Origin: Flaveria trinervia
Lineage: Eukaryota; Streptophyta; Magnoliopsida; Asterales; Asteraceae
Direction of reading: 5' to 3'
Assembly: GCA_025506515.1 (NCBI GenBank)
Contig: CM046442.1
Coordinates: forward strand, 107,156,849-107,220,848
DNA: 64,000 nucleotides
Positions 1 to 10,639 of the stretch are shown here, one piece after another. Within the stretch, counting starts at the first letter, position 1. Each line of letters begins with the position of its first letter. The notes under the pieces were generated by a model, which worked only from the letters and a program-made list of their open reading frames with translations, ran no database searches and had not been told where the DNA came from. A program made the position numbers and the translations under genes.

Positions 1-400
1 GTTAATAGCAGTCATTATTAACTATTTACAGACCAAGAACTATGATATAGATGAAGTCATCTCCATCCCTTTAGATGAATTGAATGAACTAGCAGTCATG
101 GAAGTGTCTAAGGAGAGAAAGGAAGCAAGGATGCATATTTTCTCCTTAAGACCAAGGAAGAAAGAAGAAAGAAAAGGCTATACAAACATGCTCCTACCCT
201 CTCCCTAGTTCAAGAAAGTCCTAAAGAAGAGGCTATGGCAACTGAACAAGTTCAGGTAGATAAGGAAGCTGACAGATAACATATGATCAACTACCTTAGT
301 GCCACAGGTCTCTATCAGGCAGTTGTACTTCTTCCCTTGTCCTATGAGTATGTTTAGTTTGCATACCTCAAGCACCTTAAGCCACAAATTCTCAAAGAAA
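1..400 (+). pseudogene. Remnant of the extra (post-pol) ORF of element A
   Basis: The stretch aligns by eye with 13855-14220 of element B: shared landmarks are the words for a Leu-Asp-Glu-Leu-Asn-Glu-Leu segment, a Lys/Glu-rich run, the phrase 'caagaaagtcct' and a Cys/Ala-Thr-Gly-Leu-Tyr segment near 300-320. Frame breaks and stops (for example near 275 and 355) mean no continuous reading frame remains. The product has no known function; it is the C-terminal half of the extra ORF that this family carries between pol and the 3' LTR. Confidence is high for homology to B and low for any function. Confidence 0.7.
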
Positions 401-518
401 AAATATTTCTAAAAGGAAGATGAGGGAAGAAACCAATTCATGAAAAAAGGAATGGTCATGATCATGATGAGTATTGTCAATATCTAAAGACACTTCTCTG
501 TTTTGGTAAAATCAGCCT

Positions 519-528
519 AGGGGGAGTT
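519..528 (+). promoter_or_regulatory. Polypurine tract of element A
   Basis: AGGGGGAGTT lies immediately before the TG that opens the LTR. The same ten bases precede the 3' LTR of B, and near-identical tracts precede those of C, D and E. It would prime plus-strand DNA synthesis. Confidence 0.85.
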
Positions 529-654
529 TGTAAGGCTTAATGAAAGGATGATGTACCTAAAACAAAACATGTCTTTCCAACATGCATGCACTCAGTGCAA
601 AGTAGAAGTTGCTTCAGAAGTTTCACAGCCTGCACCCGAAATATTCATAATGTC

Positions 655-770
655 AAATCTTCCGAAGCCAAGACCAATATCTTCTGATGCCAAAAGTGAA
701 GCCTTCCGAAGCTTCAAAGAAAAAGTCTTTCGAAGCTTCAAAGACAAAGTGTTCCGAAGCCAATGGAGTG
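655..770 (+). repeat. Cluster of CTTCCGAAGC palindromic motifs in the A LTR
   Basis: Four to five copies of TTCCGAAGC, mostly followed by 'ttcaaag', at intervals of about 25 bp. The same motif recurs in the B LTRs and in the gap after B pol. Confidence 0.75.
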
Positions 771-1103
771 AAGACATATTTCTTCCGAATACTTTGAAGA
801 ACATGCTTTCTATGATGTACGTTTCATAAAGCTAACCAACTTTCCACTATAACTATGAACACTCACCAACTTATACACATCGGTGAATGGTCCATGCCTT
901 TTGTAACTGTACATTGAGGTCATGACTCTATAACTTTCTATTTTATGTACTTTATCATTTTTTGTAATATATTAGAATGTGAGCTATGGCATGTTATCAT
1001 CACTAGTCAAAAGGCAAATCTGCGTTTTTACTCTACATTGATTTGTTATCTAGATCAAATGTATCTAGCTGGCATTCTAAGTATGGATGGGTATAGGATG
1101 TAG

Positions 1104-1110
1104 TATAAAT
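1104..1110 (+). promoter_or_regulatory. Probable TATA box of the A LTR
   Basis: TATAAAT, with the B LTRs carrying 'agtataagtatc' at the matching place (about 5366 and 15630). Position relative to the LTR ends fits the U3/R border of a copia LTR. The transcription start is not visible. Confidence 0.5.
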
Positions 1111-1350
1111 GTCTCAAGTTATTGTAACTTATTTCTTATGCTTTGTAACACTTGTAATAGAACTTGAGAAGCAATATACTACAATCTTGAAAACCAAACA
1201 CCTTTGTTGTTCTTAATTTTCTATTTCTTGTATACTTGTGTTCATAGTAACATAACCAAGTCGCGGTTCCCTATTTGGTCTGTTAAGTGTTCTAAATACT
1301 CTCCTCATTATGAGACTAAGTGTATTGACCATCCCTTAAACGATACTGCA

Positions 1351-1730
1351 TGCTTATTACATCATACTTAAGGGGAAGAATATTTTAGATGATCTAGTTC
1401 GTTGTCACAGAATCTTGTCATAGGATTGAAGAATCCTATTCTTTGGGAATCCTAAATGGAAGTTAGATCTCTTTGTCATATGCCTAATACATCTTAAGTT
1501 GTAAGTAATCAAGATAGAGTAGTTTAATCGAGATTCAGACATGATATCCTTTATGAAGCTATGCATTAGAAGGAGGTTAAAGTTGAAGGGGATGACTGAA
1601 GTGACAAATACCCAGATATCGGATAATTCTTAAAGATGAGTGCCTGAAGTTAATCATAACATGATATCATAATCCATAGGGATAAATTGTAAGGAACTAG
1701 CCTTTATGAATTACAATATCAAGTGAAAAG
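1351..1730. other. Unassigned sequence between element A and the solo LTR
   Basis: No ORF, LTR boundary or recognised repeat. Composition is AT-rich like the rest. It continues on the other side of the solo LTR at 4058, since the CAAAA duplication marks a clean insertion. It may be a diverged retroelement flank; I cannot name it. Confidence 0.4.
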
Positions 1731-1735
1731 CAAAA
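1731..1735 (+). other. Left target-site duplication CAAAA of the solo LTR
   Basis: CAAAA directly before TGTAACATCC; identical to 4053-4057. Confidence 0.85.
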
Positions 1736-4052
1736 TGTAACATCCGCTATTTTCCAAGTTAAAACCCAAACCCGAACCCATTTTGAACTTCCATTATTAA
1801 ATTATTTAAATATTTTTATAGATCAAATACATTAAATGTGCAATTTATATCGTGAATTATTCATTTAGTAATCATCTAAACAATTTGTAATAATTTATGA
1901 GTATAAATAATTTTTTTATATAAAGTTATAAATATTATAAATCATTTTATAATAAATAACAAAATTGGAAAGACTTATTAAAACATATAAAGTTATAAAA
2001 TAAAATTTATAAACTTATAAAGTTTTATTAGTAAATTATGAATTTTAATTATTAAAAATAATAATCAAATTATAAAGTTACAAATTTTATAAAAGTTATA
2101 AAGATTTTATAAAAAATATGTTGATTAAATTAAAATTAAGGTTTTCATAAACTAAAAGTTTAAATTGTAATTATTTTTTTATCTATTTATTTTATTTAAT
2201 CTTATATTTATTTCAAAATGATAACCCCTAATCTTAACTATAAAAGCAATGCTTAGGCTTCACTTTTCATTTGCTCATCTTCTAAAAATCACACACGCAA
2301 ACCTTTCATCATCCTTTGGTTATGATTAATTTCAAGAATTTTTTTACAAGTTCTTTCAAGAATTTTTTAATATCAAGGTAATCTTATATTTCTTATATAT
2401 TATGCATTTCTATATTCTTTCAATCATCCTAATATCCAGTTGTTTTCATGTTCTTACTATTATACTTTCTTCTACAAAATCTCTTTTAATTTAATCATTA
2501 TCGTTTGATCATTAACCTCCTAACATTCACTAACCTTATAACAATCACTAACATTCCTAAATCAAGTTAACAACAAACTAACGTAAACAAAGAATCTCGT
2601 TTGCATATGGACGGCTATGCCGCCGCATTTGGTTATTCCACAAGATTATTTCTTTGAATAATGGCTATGCAAAACTATTGGAATATTTTTTATATAATTC
2701 AAATGAATTCTAATGTATCATATATCGACATAATTAATTTGTTCTAACCCGTTTCATCCTTTAACAATTTTAAAAGTGCAAATAAGCGCCTTACTATAAT
2801 TTTGGCAGAATATAGTCTAACTGACCATAAATTGATCATAACAAACTAAATTTGAGTAAACTCATACTCCAATATTAAGCTCATTGAAAAGTTTTGTAAA
2901 TCTTCAAACTTAATCGGACGACTTAACAACAACCTTCACAAGATAGGTGCGCATTTTAGCACCTTCTGTCTTGTGCTACTGTTTTGACCTATTTAAAGAC
3001 CTTTTCATAAAACTGTTTCTAAATAAAAGTTGTCCGGGAGACTTTGAACTAGTCAACTACAAATTTTTGTAGTTTTATGAAACCATTTGCTATTTTAAAA
3101 CCTGTTCAAACACATACCAAACATTCTGTCCAGAATCTAAAAGTGATGCAATAATCCTTTTTCAATCTACCTTTTGCTTTTTAGCATTCTCTAAACATCC
3201 TAACTTCTAGTAATGAATTCCAACCTCAAGTTATTGTTTTTTTATCATTTAGGACATCACCTTTGACTCTTGACATCCAAGCTTTCTTATGTACTCTACA
3301 ACCATCACTATACTTGTGAGTTTTCCATACCCCTTTTTACTTTATTTCATATCTTTTTGTGGTGAAACATGTTAACCTTATAAACTTAAACTTGTAAATA
3401 TCTTGATACTTGTAACTGAACATGCAAATTATCTTTACTTTTTATCATGGTTATTGATATTATTATGAGTGTTATATGAGATACATTATACATTGACAAT
3501 CGTTAACTATTGCTAGCCTGGAAACGTCATAGATCTATGGGCCTAACAAGCCTATTTGGTGCTAAAGCCGATGTATTGTTGGCTCCTAATGACGTATGAT
3601 TTGTTTATTATGGGAACCAAGTACACTTAGCTAATCTTTATAAACTCGTATACTTATTCTTGGTCAAGGTTTAAAATAGTTATATGTGTTCTATAAACTT
3701 GCATAATTCATAACTATTGACATGAATTGCTACTTGTAAATCTTTTATATATATTTTTGTATACTTAACCCATGGAAACTTACCAACTTTCAAAGTCGAC
3801 CCTTTATTTTTAACATGTTTTAGGATGGCTACTTGAGGAATTCTTCTTGCACATGTAGGACTTGGACTTACTTTAGTTAAATATTTTATTTGTTGTTGAA
3901 ATCATTGTTGTATTGTAATGACTTAATTGTCTAGTATTATTCAATGAAAAATGGCATTTAATATTATTTTAACGTATTAAATTCCATGAGCTATGAACAA
4001 TCATTTCACATTCGTCCGCCCCGATGATTCCGTCATCGGTCGCGGTGTGACA
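1736..4052 (+). mobile_element. Solo LTR, gypsy-like, 2.3 kb
   Basis: The unit begins TGTAACATCC and ends GGTGTGACA, and is bounded by perfect CAAAA duplications. No gag, pol, primer site or polypurine tract lies inside, and no long ORF in either direction, so it is a single LTR left by recombination between the two LTRs of one element. The end (CGTCCGCC...CGGTGTGACA) has the same layout as the reverse complement of 16789-16830, so element I is probably a relative. The gypsy assignment rests on these terminal bases and length, which resemble plant gypsy LTRs; there is no coding sequence to confirm it. Confidence 0.8.
1790..2220 (+). repeat. AT-rich tract with degenerate TTATAAAGTTATAAA repeats
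   Basis: Inside the solo LTR. Words such as 'ttataaagtt' and 'aaagttataaa' recur about a dozen times without a fixed period. Confidence 0.55.
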
Positions 4053-4057
4053 CAAAA
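4053..4057 (+). other. Right target-site duplication CAAAA of the solo LTR
   Basis: Matches 1731-1735 exactly. Confidence 0.85.
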
Positions 4058-4638
4058 ACTCAAATCATACAAGAAATACAAGGGTGGGAGAACTTCAAAA
4101 TGATGGATAAAATGTCATTATGTGAAAACTTGAAGTTGTTGCATGAGAACTTGATGTTCTAGCACGATAACATCTTGATAGTGTATATAGATGTTTTCCC
4201 ATGTATGTCATTATGTGTGTTCGTTTTGTAAAAGTGCTTTGAGGGTTAGAGAGCACAGAGATGTGTGATAGGCCATCGAGGGGTGCTCACCTAGGGTGAT
4301 CAAGTTTAAACGATGTAAACTCCTTTTGTATTGTAATTTTTTGATTAATAATATTCTATTGAGTTTGTTTGAAGTTCGCTTATATCATGCACGCATACAT
4401 CCGTCTTAATTTGATTATCAAGTACAACATATGTGGAATCAATTGTGATGAGGACTTTACATTTTCCAATGGTACCATATCTCATTCACTAACCCGAACT
4501 CCCATCTCTCTCCTTCTTATGCGTCAACCATACTCTTAGGGTCGATTGGTTTCATTTTGACCTAGATTGGTTTGTGCATTTATTTCATTGTGTATTTTTA
4601 GTTTTTTAGAAACCTATGCATGAACCCTAATAAACATG
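4058..4638. other. Unassigned sequence between the solo LTR and the H fragment
   Basis: Contains 'ttttgtattgtaattttttgattaataatattc' style AT-rich text near 4320-4360, which resembles the 3' part of an LTR or a transcript end, but no boundary is visible. From about 4440 it may already be decayed copia sequence leading into H. No ORF. Confidence 0.35.
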
Positions 4639-4766
4639 TACAAAGCTAGACTTTTGGTAAATGTGAAATCACATATTATAGGCATTGATTTCATGGAAAA
4701 TTTCAGGCCATTTGTTAAATCGACAATTATTCTTATGGTTTTTATCATTAGTTTTTCAAAGGATGG
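4639..4766 (+). pseudogene. Element H, left part: decayed copia reverse transcriptase
   Basis: The translation from 4639 reads like the copia RT start: Tyr-Lys-Ala-Arg-Leu-(x)-Val-Asn, then Gly-Ile-Asp-(x)2-Glu-(x)-Phe-(x)-Pro-(x)-Val-Lys, then Ser-Lys-Gly-Trp. It stops abruptly at 4766 where the LTR of B begins and resumes at 15888 with the segment that normally follows (a Val-Lys-Asn-(x)-Phe-Leu-His-Gly motif). Frameshifts and lost catalytic surroundings show it is dead. The motif style is that of the Ale/Retrofit type of copia rather than the Sirevirus-like elements here. Confidence 0.75.
4762..4766 (+). other. Left target-site duplication of B (GATGG)
   Basis: GATGG before the B LTR; AATGG follows it at 15883-15887, one mismatch. 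Confidence 0.65.
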
Positions 4767-5618
4767 TGTAGAGGATATGTATAAAGGATGAAGCAACCAA
4801 AGACTGTCTGCATGCATGTTGCACAAGTACTGAAGAAGAATGCTTCGGAAGTTTCACACATGCAACAAAATATTCTAACAAGCACTGAAGAAGAATGTTT
4901 CGGAAGTTTCACACATGCAATAGAAATATTCTAAGTGTGAAATCTTCCGCAACCAAGACCAATATGTTTCAAAGCCAAAGATGATGTCTTCCGAAGCTTC
5001 AAAGAGAAAGTCTTCCGAAGCTCCACACTTGAAGACAGATTTCTTTTGAATTCTTTTAGTAACATGCTTTATCTGATGTACTTTTCCATAAAGCTAGACC
5101 CCTTTCTGCTGCGACTCTGTAAAGTCACCAACTTACATGAGTTAGTGAAAAGGTCCATGCTTTTGGTAACTGTACATTGAGGTCTTGAGTGTGTAACTTT
5201 CTACTTCATGTACTCTATCCTTTTTGTAATAGATAAGGATGTGAGCTATGGCATGTCATAGTCCCTAGTCAAAAGGCAATCTACCTTTTGACTCTACAAT
5301 TGATTTTGTTTTTGTCTATTCAATTGTATCCAGCTGCCTTTCATAGTAAGGCCGGCTATAGGATGTAGTATAAGTATCTCATGTTCTTGTATCTTTTCTT
5401 TATGCTTTATAACACTTGTAATAGAACATTGAGAAAGCAATATACTACAATCTTGAAAACTATCTCCCTATGTATCTTGCTCTTGTGTTATGTCTCTAAA
5501 TTACTTGTGTTCTTAGTGTCTTTATTTGTGGTTAATCCAGTTCACTGTTTGATTAAGTTTAGTTACTCTCCTCTTTGTGTTGTTGTGTTATATTTGACCA
5601 CCCTTCAACGGTCCTGCA
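4767..5618 (+). repeat. 5' LTR of element B (852 bp)
   Basis: Starts TGTAGAGGATATG and ends GTCCTGCA just before the primer site. It carries CTTCCGAAGC/CTTCGGAAG palindromes at 4840-5040 and a TATA-like 'agtataagtatc' near 5366. The 3' copy begins TGTTGAGAATATG. Confidence 0.88.
4840..5030 (+). repeat. CTTCGGAAG/CTTCCGAAGC motif cluster in the B 5' LTR
   Basis: Copies near 4844, 4900, 4988 and 5016, in both orientations. A duplicated 'gcactgaagaagaatg...cggaagtttcacacatgcaa' block of about 58 bp lies at 4830-4920. Confidence 0.7.
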
Positions 5619-5620
5619 TT

Positions 5621-5632
5621 TGTTATCAGAGC
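5621..5632 (+). promoter_or_regulatory. Primer-binding site of element B (one mismatch)
   Basis: TGTTATCAGAGC, two bases after the LTR end. The other elements have TGGTATCAGAGC, complementary to the 3' end of initiator-Met tRNA; here the third base is T. Confidence 0.8.
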
Positions 5633-5701
5633 TTTCCAGGCTCTGATATAAGATCTCACCATCTTAAAATCTCACACACACACAAATACTTAACTTTTCA
5701 A

Positions 5702-7790
5702 ATGGCAGCCATTTCCAAGACTGATATGGAAACTGGAACCATGAACAAGTCCCCACTGATCACTCTTGATGAATTTGATACCTGGTGCCTGAGAATGGAA
5801 GGTTTTATCTGGTCTCTGGACTCAAGAATGTAGGAGTCTGTTGAGAATGGACCTTACATACCTAGCACCCCTTATGCTACTGTTGCTGGTATGATCCCCA
5901 AGGCTGTGGCAAACTACTCTAATGAAGACAGGAAGAGAGTAGAGATTGATAGAAAAGCCATGACAGCCCTTAAGACTGCTCTTCCAAACTCTATATACAG
6001 AGGTTTCAAGAAATGCAAAATAGCTAAACAACTGTGGGATGCATTGAAACTGATGTTTGAGGGTTCCTCTAAAGCTAAGGAGAACAAGAAGGATCTCTTG
6101 AAGTAGCAGTTTGAAAACTTCACCTTAAAAATAGGTGAAACCATGACTCAGCAATACTTCAGGTATGTTAACATTGTGGATACCCTTGTGGATGGAGGAG
6201 TTCCTCTTGAGAATAGGGACATTGTAAGGAAGTTCATGTCCTCACTTCCTAGGTAGTGGACACACTACTATGTGGTGATCAAGAGGACTGAAAATCTCAA
6301 AACTCTCACTCTGACAAAGTTATATGAGATTCTTAATGGCTACCAGATGGAGATGAACATGCAAGGTTCATCTGGCAACTCTGACAATCAAATGGGTACA
6401 ACCCTGCATGTGGTTGAAAGGGATAGCATAGAACCCCAACATAATCTCATATGCTACCCTGAAAACTTACCTAATGGTCCTTTCATCACTTTCCTAGAGA
6501 CACCAAGGGAGCTACACTCAAGGAAGCCCATTCCAAGAGACAAGTTCTTCTCAAGCTTTTGTGTCTTCTAATGAAAGTTGTGGCAGCTTTCTATTCACCC
6601 TTGAAGACCTAGACTGCATCTATCCAGATAATCTAGAGTACATAAAGATAGTCTAGCACCTGGCTCTTCTCACTCACAGAGCCAAGAAGTTCTACAAGCG
6701 GACTGGAAGGAAGTTTCCAAGCAATGCAACCAGTGGAAAGTTTGGCCTGGACAAAGGCAAAGTCAAGTGTTACAACTATCACTTGATGGGCCACTTTGCC
6801 AGGGAGTGTAAGGCACCTAGAACAAATGGTGGCCAAACACAGTCCAGACCCAACTACACTGACAAAGCTCCCCAGAATGAGAAGCTAATGCAGCAGGCTA
6901 CTATTGCTGTTGAAGATGGAGGCTTTGACTAGAGCTTTCAAGTGGAAGATGCTTCTCCAAACCAAGCACTGATGGTAGATCATGATGAAGCCAAGGTATT
7001 GGAACATCTCTGTACCCCTGAATGCATTATTAAAGTAAATAAGTACGGGTCCTATAACTTGGGGATGAGATCTGATCTTGAGTCCTTAAACATTTTAAAA
7101 GCTGATTTTAGAAAGTTTGAAAATGATTATAAACTGAAGATAGAGGACTCAGAGAAAACTATTTCAGTTCTAAAACATGAGCATACAGATTTTAGGACTC
7201 AAATCAAGGATCTCATAACCAAGCTGACTGAGTGCCAGGCTGAGCTTACGATTAGCAAAGCCAGGACAGACAAGTGTGTTCTTGAAGAAGAGACCTTTAA
7301 GAACATGATATCCTCCTCCCTGTACAACAAAGTGTGCTATCAAAACAAGTAGGGACTAGGATCAAATGATATAGTTCCTCCACACACAATCTTGTCTGTA
7401 AGATCACCTAGGTGTGGAACTTGTGAAGATGAGCTTCCTCTCATAGATCCTTTGAGTGAAGAGGATAAAGAAGTGATAGTGAAGAACTCCTCTGAGAAGA
7501 GTGAAGAGGAGGATTCTAAGAAGGGCCACTATCCTTCTAAGGAGAAGAAGAAGACTGGGATGACCAAGTCAATAAGGAAGAACTTGATCAGGAAGAGCAA
7601 AAGGAAAGCAAGGAAGGCTCAAGAGATCAAGGCTACTTTTGACTTCAAGCAGAAACAAGTGTTTATCTCTACAGGGTTTGAAGTAGTAAAGAATGAAGAC
7701 ATCAACCTAAAATCTTCTGCTAAGAGTTCTAGTTGTTGTTCAAATCATCTCAGTACCAAGAAGAAGACTGAATAGCTGTGTACCACTACT
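5702..7790 (+). pseudogene. gag: Gag of element B
   Basis: The start is taken at ATG 5702 (Met-Ala-Ala-Ile-Ser), 70 bp after the primer site. The first 400 codons show the copia gag core (Trp-Cys-(x)-Arg-Met-Glu-Gly near the start, then the Leu-Trp-Asp-Ala-Leu capsid region near 6030). The nucleocapsid knuckle at 6769-6810 reads Cys-Tyr-Asn-Tyr-His and His-Phe-Ala-Arg-Glu-Cys: the second Cys of CX2CX4HX4C is now Tyr. After it comes an acidic part, a coiled-coil-like stretch at about 7070-7340 (regular Leu/Lys/Glu) and a Lys-rich part at 7440-7770. Stops at 5831, 6104, 6255, 6930 and 7350 break the frame; most are TAG where CAG or TGG is expected. Role when intact: particle shell and RNA packaging. 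Confidence 0.85.
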
Positions 7791-7859
7791 ACACAGCCTG
7801 GACTATCAAACTCCAATAACAGTTCCCAACCTAAAAGGACTGTTTTAGCATCTGCAAAG

Positions 7860-9002
7860 ATGAGGGTGGAGAAGGGATGTGGCCAAATTCAGTCTTATTC
7901 CCAGCAGAAGGCTCCCAGGACTCCTCAAAACCAAATCCTTGATGCATTCTGTGATGAAAAAGGTATTACAAGACAATACAGTGCTCCCAGGACTCCTCAG
8001 CAGAATGGTGTTGCTGAGAGGAGAAACAAGACACTGATTGAAGCTGCAAGAACCATGTTATCTGACTCTAAGCTGTCCATTACCTTCTAGGCAGAGGTAG
8101 TCAACACTGCCTGCTATGTGCAGAACAGAGTTTTAGTAGTTAAGACTCATGGCAAAGCTCCTTATGAACTTTGGCACAAGAGGAAACTTTTATTGGTTTT
8201 CTCAGGTCATTTGGCTTTCCTTGCACCATCTTGAATACCAAGGATCAAATTACCGAATTTGTTGAGAAATCAAATGATGGACACTTCATTGGATATTCTT
8301 CCCAAGCTAAGGCTTACAAAGTATACAATCTCAGAACTAGATTTGTTGAGGAGTCAGCCAATGTGACTTTTAAAGAACACACACATTGTGTGGCTGGTTC
8401 TGGTCCTGATTGGGTCTTTGATCTTGATTTAGTTACCAACTATTTTAACAAATCTTGTGAGACTGTTTCAGGAGTTGCAGAAAATTTAAATACAGTGATC
8501 CTGATCCAAGATTTTAGCTGAGAAGACCTTTAGGTAACAAATCTTCAGCTCTAGTTAGAACTACTTCTGCAAATGAGGTTTCTATCAGCACTACAATGAC
8601 AAATTCAGCTGATACATCTGGGATGTCTTCAAATTCCAGCTCAGAGGCTCCACAACCAGATAAAGATGCTTCAATTATAGAAGACAATGATGGTAGTGGT
8701 GACAGTGATCAAGACTTTCTTGATGCTTATAACCACTCCATAGATGACAACATCAATGATGTCACACACTCCTTGGATCAAGTCTCTCTTGATAAGTGTG
8801 CTGATGTAGTGGGTGAAACATCTATGCCAGATCTAAATTTCTCTAATTTAGATGTTTCTCAGCAACTTGCTGTGATCCCTAAGCTAAGGATCCACAAGTC
8901 CCACCCTACCACAAACATCATTGGAGATGTTGTCACAGGGGTAAGAACAAGAGGACAAACCCATGAAGCAAATATTTGTCTTCACTCTTGTTTCTTATCC
9001 TA
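7860..9002 (+). pseudogene. Integrase remnant of element B (protease and N-terminal half lost)
   Basis: The reading begins with residues of the integrase core just before the third catalytic site: Gly-Ile-Thr-Arg-Gln-(x)2-Ala-Pro-Arg-Thr-Pro-Gln-Gln-Asn-Gly-Val-Ala-Glu-Arg near 7960-8025, so the catalytic Glu is present. The protease, the His/Cys domain and both catalytic Asp sites seen in D and E are absent. After a TAG at 8088 (Trp expected) the C-terminal part follows to about 8520 (Gly-Tyr-Ser-(x)3-Lys-Ala-Tyr), then a Ser/Asp-rich linker (8596-9000) typical of the space before RT. A 16-17 bp direct repeat, 'gctcccaggactcctca', sits at 7911 and 7983 near the deletion join. Confidence 0.82.
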
Positions 9003-10532
9003 GATAGAGCCAAAGAATGTTGATAAGGCTCTTAAGGATGGAAGTTGGGTTGAAGCTATGCAACAGGAGCTGCTTCAATTCAAAAGGCAGAAAGTTTGGA
9101 ACCTTTGTCCTCTTCCACATGGGAAGACTACCATTGGAACCAAATGGGTGTTTAGGAACAAGAATGATAATAGAAGCATTATGATCAAGAACAAACCTAG
9201 AATTGTTGTTCAAGGGTACACATAAGAAGAAGGGATTGACTACACTGATGTCTTTGCTCCTGTAGCAAGACTGGAAGCTGTTAGGATATTCCTGAGATTT
9301 GGTGCATCCAAGAACATCAAGGTCTTTCAACTTGATGTAAAGTGTGCTTTTCTTTATGGAGTGATTGATGAAGAGGTGTATGTCAAATAGCCACATGGTT
9401 TTGTAGATCCTGATCATCCTGATTATGTCTACAAGCTTGACAAAGCTCTTTATGGGCTGCATCAGGCACCCTAGAAGTGGTATGAGACACTATCTGAGTA
9501 TCTTTGCAAACATGGATACATGAGAGGTACTATAGATGGAACTCTCTTCATCAAAGGACATTGAAATGAGATATTGCTAGTTCAAGTATATATGGATGAC
9601 ATCATCTTTGGTTCAATTAATCCAAGCTCAACAAAGACTTTGAGAAGCTGATGAAGGACAGATTTGAAATAAGTGTCATGGGGGAACTCAATTTCTTTCT
9701 GGGAATTCAAGTCAAGCAAGTTGAAGATGGCATCTTCATTAATCATTCAAAGTATGTTCAGGACATACTCAAGAGGTTCAACATGACTGATTGTAAGATT
9801 TCTAAGACACCCATAGCTAGAAACCACTCCCTTGGACCTGATCTTAAGAGGGCGTGTGTAGATGAACACTTATACAGGGCTATGACTGGATCTCTTATGT
9901 ATCTTACTGCTAGTAGGCCTGATATCATGTTTGCCACGTGCATTTGTGCAAGATATCAAGCCAACCCTAAGATGTCTCACCTTATCACTGTCAACAGGAT
10001 TCTAAGATACCTTAAAGGTGCTTCAACACTTGGTCTTTGGTATCCTAAGAATTCTGACTTCAATATGTATTCTTATACAGATAGTGATTATGGTGGTTGC
10101 AACATGACTACAAAGTCTACATCTGGGGGATGTTAGTTTCTTGGTGGAAGGGTTGTCTCATGGCAATGCAAGAAACAATCCTATGTCTCTACATCAACTA
10201 CTGAAGCTGAATACATTGCTGCTGCAAGTTGCTATGCTTAAGTGCTTTGGATTTAGAATCAGATGCTGGACTATGGGTTAAACTTCAAGGAGACTCCCAT
10301 TCACATAGACAACAATAGTGCTATCTAAATCATAGAGAATCCTGTGCAGCACTCAAGGACCAGGCACATCAATATCAGGTATCATTTAATCAGAGATAAT
10401 TATGAAAAGTGATTAATTAAACTAGTCAAAGTTCACATAGATGAACAATATGCTGATCTGTTTACAAAGGCTTTTGATGAACAGAGATTTAAATATCTAA
10501 TATCAGCTATTGAAATGATCAACTTTGAGTAG
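9003..10532 (+). pseudogene. Reverse transcriptase and RNase H of element B
   Basis: RT blocks in order: Lys-Trp-Val-Phe-Arg-Asn-Lys (9148), Phe-Ala-Pro-Val-Ala-Arg-Leu-Glu-Ala (9252), Phe-Gln-Leu-Asp-Val-Lys (9325), Leu-Tyr-Gly-Leu-His-Gln-Ala-Pro (9450) and the catalytic Tyr-Met-Asp-Asp at 9589-9600. A frameshift follows near 9640. RNase H shows Tyr-Thr-Asp-Ser-Asp-Tyr-Gly-Gly (10072), Thr-Glu-Ala-Glu-Tyr (10203) and Ile-Asp-Asn-Asn-Ser-Ala (10303), then the Ala-Asp-Leu-Phe-Thr-Lys tail (10453), ending at 10532. At least seven in-frame stops; those at 9220, 9388, 10135, 10241 and 10255 fit CAA/CAG to TAA/TAG changes. Confidence 0.88.
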
Positions 10533-10639
10533 CTTTTTCTTAAAGCTAATTCTTATTATTTCTTAAAATATGTGTGTCCTAAGTTGTCTAGTTCATCACT
10601 TTCATAAGCTCTTGTTTTCTTTGGATAAAATCTTTTTGA

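Larger units (their letters stand above)
1..1350 (+). mobile_element. Element A: 3' end of a Sirevirus-like Ty1/copia element
   Basis: Only the 3' part is in the window: a remnant of the extra ORF, a polypurine tract and the 3' LTR. The order and sequence match the 3' end of element B (13855-15882), so A and B belong to one family. The stretch before the polypurine tract is much shorter than in B, meaning A has lost roughly 0.7-0.8 kb there. gag and pol lie outside the window, so autonomy cannot be judged. Confidence 0.85.
529..1350 (+). repeat. 3' LTR of element A (822 bp)
   Basis: It starts TGTAAGGC right after the polypurine tract and ends at CTGCA, in a context matching the end of the B LTR ('ttgaccaccc...cctgca'). 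Internal landmarks shared with the B LTRs are the CTTCCGAAGC palindrome cluster at 655-765, a TATA-like box at 1104-1110 and the 'acacttgtaatagaac' region at 1148-1165. It is clearly diverged from the B LTRs by eye. Confidence 0.85.

Noticed and set aside
1..1350. A as the missing half of element B or H
   Set aside because: A has its own polypurine tract and 3' LTR and its internal text duplicates that of B, so it is a separate copy.
4639..4766. Pararetrovirus (caulimovirus-like) RT
   Set aside because: Motif order and wording are those of copia RT, and the other half at 15883-16788 shows copia RNase H.
5381..5701. ORF upstream of B gag with a hydrophobic N-terminus
   Set aside because: It runs through the LTR end and primer site; the real gag start is ATG 5702. 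The hydrophobic residues come from T-rich LTR text.
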